Shown: positions 53,683 to 60,676 of the stretch, piece after piece | Position numbering within the stretch: the first letter of the stretch is position 1 | Layout of the letters: each line of letters opens with the position of its first letter | Assembly (NCBI GenBank): GCA_031271965.1 | Contig: JAISUS010000028.1 | Span: forward strand, 62,001-126,000 | Origin: Prevotella sp. | Lineage (GTDB): Bacteria; Bacteroidota; Bacteroidia; Bacteroidales; Dysgonomonadaceae | Direction of reading: 5' to 3' | DNA length: 64,000 bases | Position numbers and translations under genes: made by a program | The notes under the pieces: generated by a model | Told to the model about the DNA's origin: nothing | The model's database searches: none | The model's input: only the letters and a program-made list of their open reading frames with translations

Positions 53683-54822
53683 ATGAAATCTAAGTATATA
53701 AAATGGTCGGCATTCGGAATTTTGTTCGCTTTGACTATAGTTATGGCAACGGCGACTATTCTGGAGAAACTTTTGGGTCGTGAGCAAATTATGAATACAA
53801 TATATGGCTCATGGTGGTTTGTCTCATTATGGGGTATACTGGCATTTACCTCTATTTATTATATTCTTCGGAAAAAACTATATAAACAAAGAGCAGTGTT
53901 TTTATTACACTGCTCTCTGTTTGTTATACTGTGTGGTGCATTTGTCACATTTCTAACTGCAGATCGTGGCTATATACATATTCGGCAAAATCAGATACTA
54001 AACTATTATATATCAGAAGAAGATAGTGAAAGACATCAGATTCCTTATGATATAAAGTTATTACTGTTTGAAATTGAATATGATTCAGATACAAATCATC
54101 CAGTTGATTTTATAAGTTATCTTAGAGTCGACGGAGAAGTGTGTCAGGTGTCTATGAATAAAATATATAAACATGAAGGGTACCGCTTTTATCAGTTAGA
54201 GTATGACAATGATGAGATGGGAGCAACACTCCTGGTCAATTATGACCCTTGGGGCATAGCCATAACATATGCAGGTTATTTGTTATTAGCTATATCCATA
54301 TTATGGATATTATGTCTCCGTATATCGTGGAAAATATTACTTAGCATTGCTGTTGTTACAGCTGTTTTATGGTATTATATATCCCAAATAAACCCGATGA
54401 CTCCAATATTACGGTCTCCGATGCTGGCTGTACATGTATCAGTAATAATGGTTGCATATTTACTATTCATTCTGATCGCTATATTAAGTGCTGTGGCTCT
54501 CAATTCTGAGAAAAGATCCCAGGCATTATATAACTTGAATGTCAAACTTCTTTTTCCTGCTTTATTTTTATTAGTAATCGGAATTTTCTTAGGAGCTATT
54601 TGGGCTAATATCTCATGGGGACGTTACTGGGGGTGGGATTCAAAGGAAACGTGGGCTCTTATAACAATGATTGTTTATGCTATTCCAATGCACAAGAATA
54701 GTTTCAAAACATTCCGTTCGCCCCGATACTTCCATTTATATTGTAGTATTGCTATTCTGGCTGTAGGCATGACTTTTTTCGGTGTGAGCTTTATATTAGG
54801 AGGAATTCATAGCTATATATAA
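53683..54822 (+). CDS. Short CcsBA/ResBC-type cytochrome c assembly protein
   Basis: This 379-residue polytopic protein has the heme-handling WWD motif WGRYWGWDSKETW (312-324), flanked by His residues H251 and H351, and an N-terminal ResB-like part with span His H76 and an extracytoplasmic segment (about 95-190). System II cytochrome c maturation proteins export heme and attach it to CxxCH. Fused CcsBA proteins are commonly 600-1,000 residues, so this is a reduced form. It starts 3 bp after the di-heme cytochrome gene and is most likely dedicated to it. Confidence 0.87.
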   Translation: MKSKYIKWSAFGILFALTIVMATATILEKLLGREQIMNTIYGSWWFVSLWGILAFTSIYYILRKKLYKQRAVFLLHCSLFVILCGAFVTFLTADRGYIHIRQNQILNYYISEEDSERHQIPYDIKLLLFEIEYDSDTNHPVDFISYLRVDGEVCQVSMNKIYKHEGYRFYQLEYDNDEMGATLLVNYDPWGIAITYAGYLLLAISILWILCLRISWKILLSIAVVTAVLWYYISQINPMTPILRSPMLAVHVSVIMVAYLLFILIAILSAVALNSEKRSQALYNLNVKLLFPALFLLVIGIFLGAIWANISWGRYWGWDSKETWALITMIVYAIPMHKNSFKTFRSPRYFHLYCSIAILAVGMTFFGVSFILGGIHSYI

Positions 54823-54847
54823 CTTAAATTTTAAGATTTTAAATAAC

Positions 54848-55957
54848 ATGGAAGGATGTAAGGTGTTTTCTATTGGTAATATTCAGACACCGGAATATCA
54901 CATTGCTCTAAGACCTGATTATCATGTTGATTTTGCCGAGCAATTAAATACTATAACTCAGAAATATAAAGAGATAACAAAAGAGTTAGATTTAACGAAC
55001 TATAATCTGATCTTTATTAAAGTCTTGATTAGTGATTATGTCAATTTAAATAAATATCTGATAGATAATAAAATAATTCAGACAATATTCGAAAGTTGTG
55101 CAGTATCCATTATCGAACAACCTCCGTTGGATGGAACGAAGATTAATATGTTGCTGCATTTTATAAAGAGCGACCATATTAAAAAAGAACGCATATCTGA
55201 TGCTTTCTTTACTACCGTTAATGGCTTAACTCATATCTATCAGTCAGTAACAGAGTTTGATTCTTCGGTAATGAATGCCGGAGAACAGACGAGAAATGCT
55301 TTTGCCAAACATCAGGATCTTCTTTCCGGATACAATTTAACTCTTAAAGATAATTGTGTTCGGACATGGTTATATTCGCGGGATGTAGACCGAGATTATG
55401 CAGATATTGTTAAAGCACGCAATGTTGTTTTCGAAGAAGAAAATTTGACCAGAGATACTCACTATATTGCATCTACAGGGATCGAAGGTAAAGGTTTGCT
55501 GTCGCATTCATCAGTCAATATAGACTTCTACTCCGTTGATGGTATAAGTAAAGAACAGATTCAATATTTACAGGCGTTAGATTACTTAAACAATACCTCT
55601 GAATATGGCGTTACGTTTGAACGAGGAACAAGTATTAAATATGCCGGCAAGAAGCATATTTTCATTTCAGGCACAGCCAGTATCGATAAATATGGAAATT
55701 GTATACATCATAGTAATGTTCTAAAACAAACTGAGCGACTATTTACAAACATCGAAATGTTATTAAAAGATGCTCGAAGCGAACTGGGTGATATAGCCCA
55801 AATGATAGTATATCTAAGAAATATTGCAGATTATGAATGTGTAAATAAATACTTGGAAGATCATTTTGGGAACATACCCAAAGTTATTGTATTAGCCAGG
55901 GTTTGTCGCCCCGAGTGGCTTATAGAAGTGGAGTGCGTTGCAGTGAGGATAGACTAA
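54848..55957 (+). CDS. Chorismatase-like double Rid-fold protein
   Basis: This 369-residue cytoplasmic protein shows no signal peptide or spans. It reads as two Rid-like halves (about 1-190 and 195-369). The segments NCVRTWLYSRDVDRDYADI, THYIASTGIEGKG, FISGTASIDKYGN and the final RPEWLIEVECVAVR recall FkbO/Hyg5-type chorismatases, which hydrolyse chorismate to dihydroxy or hydroxy-benzoate products. Such aromatic products could chelate iron or act as redox carriers. Activity is inferred from weak likeness; a Rid-type enamine hydrolase or a non-enzymatic role is possible. It is the last gene of the operon, followed by a strong terminator. Confidence 0.6.
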   Translation: MEGCKVFSIGNIQTPEYHIALRPDYHVDFAEQLNTITQKYKEITKELDLTNYNLIFIKVLISDYVNLNKYLIDNKIIQTIFESCAVSIIEQPPLDGTKINMLLHFIKSDHIKKERISDAFFTTVNGLTHIYQSVTEFDSSVMNAGEQTRNAFAKHQDLLSGYNLTLKDNCVRTWLYSRDVDRDYADIVKARNVVFEEENLTRDTHYIASTGIEGKGLLSHSSVNIDFYSVDGISKEQIQYLQALDYLNNTSEYGVTFERGTSIKYAGKKHIFISGTASIDKYGNCIHHSNVLKQTERLFTNIEMLLKDARSELGDIAQMIVYLRNIADYECVNKYLEDHFGNIPKVIVLARVCRPEWLIEVECVAVRID

Positions 55958-55999
55958 TAATTCTCTGAGATACTCACGAGGTACAAATACAAAAAAGGA

Positions 56000-56031
56000 T
56001 AAAAGGAGATATTTTAAATATCTCCTTTTAT
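56000..56031. terminator. Bidirectional terminator after the imelysin operon
   Basis: Arms 56000-56014 and 56016-56030 form an almost uninterrupted palindrome with core AAGGAGATATTT; it ends the operon and the convergent small secreted protein gene. Confidence 0.85.
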
Positions 56032-56066
56032 TTACTAAAATTGTCAGATGTAGATTGGGGCACAAT

Positions 56067-56402
56067 TTATTCAGCAGTAGCTTCTACATATTCCTTACCT
56101 TCATCATCTAAAATAACAACTTTAATACTCTGATCTGATTTTGCTGTTAAGGTAACCCGTGTAAATTTCTTTTCTGCATTGTAAGCAAGAGCTGTAACAT
56201 CGTATAATTCTGTATACCCTTGAATTGTAGTTTGAACTTTTTCATTCAAATCTTCAAACTTCACGTCTACATATTCATCGTCGTTTGTTTGATTAATCGC
56301 AACGACTGTATTACTTTCACTTGATAAACTTTGTACATTTGCAAAAGCTGATGTTCCAAAAACTATTGCTATGGCCAACATCATTGTTTTCATTGTTTTC
56401 AT
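56067..56402 (-). CDS. Small secreted protein with sigma54-type promoter
   Basis: This 111-residue protein begins KTMKTMMLAIAIVFGTSAFA, a signal peptide; translation may start at Met1 or Met4 (56393). The mature part (about 85 residues) is acidic (many Glu and Asp) and predicted to be a small alpha/beta domain, with YTELYDVTALAYNAEKKFTRVTLT and IKVVILDDEGKEYVE. No Cys is present. It could be a PepSY-like or periplasmic stress protein, but I cannot name the family. Upstream is an almost ideal sigma54 promoter, and the enhancer-like palindrome and two-component genes nearby suggest it is the main output of that system. Confidence 0.75.
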   Translation of the reverse strand: MKTMKTMMLAIAIVFGTSAFANVQSLSSESNTVVAINQTNDDEYVDVKFEDLNEKVQTTIQGYTELYDVTALAYNAEKKFTRVTLTAKSDQSIKVVILDDEGKEYVEATAE

Positions 56403-56467
56403 GTCTTTTAATTTTTTTAATTATTATGAGTATAAAAAATGTGTAAACTCCGTTACATTATATAATT

Positions 56468-56484
56468 TGCAATCCTTGTGCCAA
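56468..56484 (-). promoter_or_regulatory. Sigma54 (-24/-12) promoter of the small secreted protein gene
   Basis: On the minus strand the bases read TTGGCACAAGGATTGCA, with TGGCAC and TTGCA at the correct spacing (GG and GC 10 bp apart). The predicted start near 56458 gives a leader of about 56 bases. Confidence 0.88.
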
Positions 56485-56579
56485 AACGGATATTTATATA
56501 GCTTATTTTTGTAAGATATTTATTATAAGTTGTTTATATTATTGTTTTTGGTGGGGAAATAATAATGAAATTGTAGAAC

Positions 56580-56613
56580 TGTGGAAAATTTCCACAATTT
56601 AGACTGTGGAAAA
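56580..56613. promoter_or_regulatory. Enhancer-like palindrome plus third half-site
   Basis: TGTGGAAAATTTCCACA (56580-56596) is a perfect palindrome around its central A. A further TGTGGAAAA half-site lies at 56605-56613. The centre is about 130 bp upstream of the predicted sigma54 start, the distance typical for activator binding, and about 75 bp upstream of the hybrid kinase gene. Confidence 0.65.
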
Positions 56614-56662
56614 CTAAATAGAATAATTAATTGTTCGTTTTATATATAGAGAAAACTAAGGA

Positions 56663-59041
56663 ATGTCAGAAACTCCCGAAAAAAATATAAGATTCAAAGC
56701 TATATTGATATATGTAATTGTTGCTGTTATCTGCGGCGGGATGATTATTTATATATATAAACTTCGGGATGATATCGATGATCAGAAGAGGAGTATTGTG
56801 CAGTATTATAAAGAGTTATCGCTTGTTAACGAATTGATTGATTCCGTAAATGTATCACAGTCGGAAGTGAATATGTATGTGTCTTCGAAACAGATAAAGC
56901 ATTATAACCTCTTCAATAAAAGCCTGCATGCCGTAGAGCAGTTAATGGATTCTCTTAGTCATGTAAACCCATTACACAACGAAAAACTGCAACAAATCAA
57001 TAACCTTTTGGTAAAAAAAGGGATCATTGTTTCTAATTTGAATAAACAATTTAGTAATAAAAATCCCATCGAGTCAATAAATGAAATATTAAAGGATGTC
57101 GATCCTGTTATCAAAACAGATACAGTCTTAGTTACAGCAACAATACAGGATACCGTAATTTATTCGGGCCCTAAAAAAGGTTTCTGGAAAAAATTGGGAG
57201 AATTGTTTTCTTCATCAAAAGGCTCAGATACTGTTACCTCAATTACTACAGCCAGATTGGACACATTGACTGTTCCCAAGAATGATACTCTGCATATTGT
57301 ATCGGAAGTCACTGAAATAGCAGAACAAGCTAAAGACGATTATGTAAAACGAATTGTATCTATCGAAAGCAATTTAAGCAATCTTATTGTTGCAGATCAA
57401 GAGATTTCTACTGAAATTACAACATTGCTGATTGGGTTGTACAACCAGACTGTTCAGGTAAGGTTAGATGAAATTCAGAAAAGCGAACAACTGATACGTA
57501 ATAATAATACTTATTCTATAATAAGCAGTATCGTTTCTCTTATCCTTATTTTTATATTCATATTACTCATTATAAATGATATGAATAAGAGCTATAGATT
57601 GCGGAAGAATGTGGAGCAAGCAAACCTGAGAATTAAACAAATAATGGATAGCCGCCATCGGTTGTTACTATCGATTTCTCATGATATTAAGACGCCTCTT
57701 AATTCTATACTGGGAACATTGGAGTTAAAAGAAACAAACAATAGTTTTCTATCTGATGAAGTGCGAACTATGAAAGATTCGGGAGAATATATTCTTGCTT
57801 TGCTTGGTAACTTATTAGAATTTTCGAGTATTGAACAAGGCACGTCGAATATATCGAATCGTAATTTTAATCTGTGGGATCTCTGTCAGCAGACAGTTGA
57901 AATGTTTATTCCTCTTGCCAATAAGAAGAATCTTACATTGTCCTATTCATTTGATTTTGACAAAAATCTGATATTGTCATCTGATTCTTTAAAAATCAAG
58001 CAAATACTAATAAATATATTATCCAATTCAATTAAGTACACGCTGGAAGGCTCTATTCAATTTGATGTAAAATATTCCAGATCCGGATTATATTGTAATA
58101 TCGAGGATACAGGTGTAGGTATTCCTGAAAGTCAAATCGACAATATCTTTCAGCCATTTAGACGGATAGATCAGAATTCACATCTATCGGAAGGATCAGG
58201 CTTCGGGATGTATGTTGTAAAAGGTTTGGTCGATTTGTTTCAGGGAAGTATAAAAGTTACATCAGAAGAAGGGAAAGGAACCAGAACAGAAATATCCATT
58301 CCGGTAAGCGAGGTTTTCATAAATGAAACTTTTATCCCAAAGAAAATATTAGTAGTAGACGATGATATGTCCTATCTGATAATTATTCGTAATATGTTAT
58401 TCGAGTTGGGGCATATACCTTCCACTTGTAATGATATCGATGAGTTTGATAATATAATGACGGAAATTTATCAATATGATGAGATATTGACGGATATGGA
58501 AATGGAGAATTTTAATGGTATTGATGTCTTACACAGAATAAAATACAGTGGAATAAATATACCTGTTACCATAGTTACAGCCCGGGAGGATATTAATTAT
58601 GACGATTTTATGGCGATGGGATTTAAAGCCTATATTAAGAAGCCCGTATCAACCGGAGACTTAAAACTGTTGTTCGGTGGGCGAATAAAGGATGAAAAAG
58701 AAGTTGGTTTTAGTTCACTTAATAAAATGTTGGGGCAAGATTCTGAAGCTTTGCGTGAGGTTTTAACATCGTTTATTGGTTCTACGTCAGAAAATATTGA
58801 TAAGCTTAAATTGGCTGTGCTCAATAGTGATTTTAATATGGCTCAGTTTACTGGCCACAAAATGCAACCGATGTTTATACAAATTGGTGCAGTTGAAAAA
58901 TTGGATATATTGAAGAAGTTAGATTCGAATCGTATAAATGGAATGCAAATGTATCCTGAGTGGGAGGATGATGTACTCGAATTTATTGAATATGCGGAAC
59001 GGATAATCGTTGAGACCCAAAATTATTTGAATTCTCATTAA
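56663..59041 (+). CDS. Hybrid sensor kinase with receiver and Hpt domains
   Basis: This 792-residue inner-membrane kinase has spans at about 13-32 and 284-303 with a large helical periplasmic sensor (33-283). The kinase H-box is SISHDIKTP (H340). The ATPase domain has N-box NILSNSIKYT, G1 DTGVGIP and G2 GSGFGMYVV. A receiver domain (about 561-675) has D611 as acceptor. The C-terminal Hpt has its His in TGHKMQPMFIQIGA (H732). The order HK-REC-Hpt implies a four-step relay ending on a separate receiver, most simply the NtrC-type regulator convergent with it. The signal is unknown. Confidence 0.93.
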   Translation: MSETPEKNIRFKAILIYVIVAVICGGMIIYIYKLRDDIDDQKRSIVQYYKELSLVNELIDSVNVSQSEVNMYVSSKQIKHYNLFNKSLHAVEQLMDSLSHVNPLHNEKLQQINNLLVKKGIIVSNLNKQFSNKNPIESINEILKDVDPVIKTDTVLVTATIQDTVIYSGPKKGFWKKLGELFSSSKGSDTVTSITTARLDTLTVPKNDTLHIVSEVTEIAEQAKDDYVKRIVSIESNLSNLIVADQEISTEITTLLIGLYNQTVQVRLDEIQKSEQLIRNNNTYSIISSIVSLILIFIFILLIINDMNKSYRLRKNVEQANLRIKQIMDSRHRLLLSISHDIKTPLNSILGTLELKETNNSFLSDEVRTMKDSGEYILALLGNLLEFSSIEQGTSNISNRNFNLWDLCQQTVEMFIPLANKKNLTLSYSFDFDKNLILSSDSLKIKQILINILSNSIKYTLEGSIQFDVKYSRSGLYCNIEDTGVGIPESQIDNIFQPFRRIDQNSHLSEGSGFGMYVVKGLVDLFQGSIKVTSEEGKGTRTEISIPVSEVFINETFIPKKILVVDDDMSYLIIIRNMLFELGHIPSTCNDIDEFDNIMTEIYQYDEILTDMEMENFNGIDVLHRIKYSGINIPVTIVTAREDINYDDFMAMGFKAYIKKPVSTGDLKLLFGGRIKDEKEVGFSSLNKMLGQDSEALREVLTSFIGSTSENIDKLKLAVLNSDFNMAQFTGHKMQPMFIQIGAVEKLDILKKLDSNRINGMQMYPEWEDDVLEFIEYAERIIVETQNYLNSH

Positions 59042-60351
59042 ATATCCATACCATATTGATGCATTTTATTATACAGCGTTTTTCTATCTATATTGAGCAG
59101 GTTTGCCGCTTTTGTTTTATTTCCTTTTGTTATTTTCAGGGCTTTGAGAATTTGTTCCCGCTCATCTATGGGCTGTAGAGATATCTGCTCTGTTTTTGCC
59201 GGGATTTGAATAAATTCAGGTAAAAGATCAGGCGTAATTTCTGTTCCTTTAGTAAACAGTACAGTTCTCCGTATAATATTTCTTAGTTCACGGAGATTTC
59301 CGGGCCAGCGATATTGCTTCAATATAGACATACTTTCATCTGAGAACCGCTCTACATTCCGTTCCAATTCTTTATTGGCATCTGCTAAAAAACTATTTGC
59401 AAAAAGAACAATATCCTCTTTTCGTTCGCGTAAAGGGGGAACTATTAAAGTAAATTCATTTAGTCTGTGATATAAATCTTCACGAAAATGTCCTTCAGAA
59501 ATAGCTGTTTCCAAGTTTTCATTAGTTGCAACTATCATCCTTACATCTACTTTTATGTCCTTTGCAGATCCCACCGGGCGTATTTTTCGTTCTTGTATGG
59601 CTCGTAATAATTGAACTTGTACTTCGTACGACAGGTTTCCTACTTCATCAAGAAAAACTGTTCCTCCTCCTGCTTGTTCAAATACACCCTTCTTATCGGC
59701 AATGGCTGAAGTAAATGATCCCTTCAGGTGCCCAAAGAGTTCACTTGGCGCTAGTTCTTTTGATAAGCTACCGCAATCTACAGCTATGAAAGGAGCCTGT
59801 TTTCGATTGCTGTTTTCATGTATCATTCTGGCCGTATACTCTTTTCCTGTTCCACTTTCCCCTCTTATGAGTACGGATAGTTGTGTTGGCGCAACTAATT
59901 TTATGTGCTCATACATTTTTTGCGATAATGGACTGTTACCATAAACAATATTTGTTGTAGATGGATTTTCTTTTGGAGACTCAATCGGAATATGATTTAA
60001 TGCTTCATCTATTTTTATTCTTAAGATTTCCGGGTTTATAGGTTTTTCCATATAATCGAAAGCTCCCAGTTTAATAGCCGCAACAGCACTCTGAACCTCT
60101 CCGTAACTTGTCATAACAATAACAGGAGTGTTTATTTTATTTTTCCTGATCCATGTCAACAACATTATACCATCTCCATCAGGAAGTCTCAGGTCAGTAA
60201 TAATTAATTTGAATTCAGATTTTAATAGATCTTTTTTGGATTCATCCAAAGTAGATTTCACGAATGCATCGAATCCATTTTTATTGAACCATTTTTTTAG
60301 GACTATTCCAAATGTATTGTCGTCTTCGATAATTAGAACTTTGGGAACCAT
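59038..60351 (-). CDS. NtrC-family sigma54-dependent response regulator
   Basis: This 437-residue regulator has a receiver domain (1-120, D53), an AAA+ domain (about 140-365) with Walker A GESGTGKE (164-171) and Walker B GTVFLDEVG (230-238), and a Fis-type HTH (about 405-435, NKTKAANLLNIDRKTLYNKM). The sigma54-contact loop reads GSFTSA at 211-216, not the usual GAFTGA, though the critical Thr remains. It activates sigma54 RNA polymerase from a distant site. The stop overlaps the kinase stop by 3 bp in a convergent arrangement. It has a TAATTTTG box upstream. Confidence 0.95.
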   Translation of the reverse strand: MVPKVLIIEDDNTFGIVLKKWFNKNGFDAFVKSTLDESKKDLLKSEFKLIITDLRLPDGDGIMLLTWIRKNKINTPVIVMTSYGEVQSAVAAIKLGAFDYMEKPINPEILRIKIDEALNHIPIESPKENPSTTNIVYGNSPLSQKMYEHIKLVAPTQLSVLIRGESGTGKEYTARMIHENSNRKQAPFIAVDCGSLSKELAPSELFGHLKGSFTSAIADKKGVFEQAGGGTVFLDEVGNLSYEVQVQLLRAIQERKIRPVGSAKDIKVDVRMIVATNENLETAISEGHFREDLYHRLNEFTLIVPPLRERKEDIVLFANSFLADANKELERNVERFSDESMSILKQYRWPGNLRELRNIIRRTVLFTKGTEITPDLLPEFIQIPAKTEQISLQPIDEREQILKALKITKGNKTKAANLLNIDRKTLYNKMHQYGMDI

Positions 60352-60676
60352 TATATATATTCGTTAGAGGGAAGTTTTTTTCAAAATTATTTGTTTTTAT
60401 TTTTAGACCAAAGGGTTTTACCCTTAATTAATGCTAATAAGTGAAGTTGCCATTCAGCATATAGGCAAAATAAAATGGCATATTATTAAATAAGAAATTC
60501 CCGGTTAGCTTTGTGCGAATAGTAAATGTGTCTTTGAGGAACAATAGGTACCTCTATATCTGGACACTCCGCCGGAACAGCTATTCTCCTTTAGATTTAT
60601 ACCTTTATATATTCTTTATAATCATTAAGTGGTAATTCTTTTAAAATTTTGTCTTTTAATTTTATCAGTATATAAC
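60352..60676 (-). other. Intergenic stretch with promoter of the NtrC-type regulator
   Basis: No gene is seen. The minus strand carries a TAATTTTG box at 60382-60389, 31 bp before the regulator start. A short AAGGG/CCCTT hairpin lies near 60410-60425 but has no T-run. No clear terminator for the polysaccharide lyase gene was found. Confidence 0.6.
60382..60389 (-). promoter_or_regulatory. -7 box (TAATTTTG) of the NtrC-type regulator
   Basis: An exact minus-strand TAnnTTTG match 31 bp upstream of the ATG at 60351. Confidence 0.65.
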
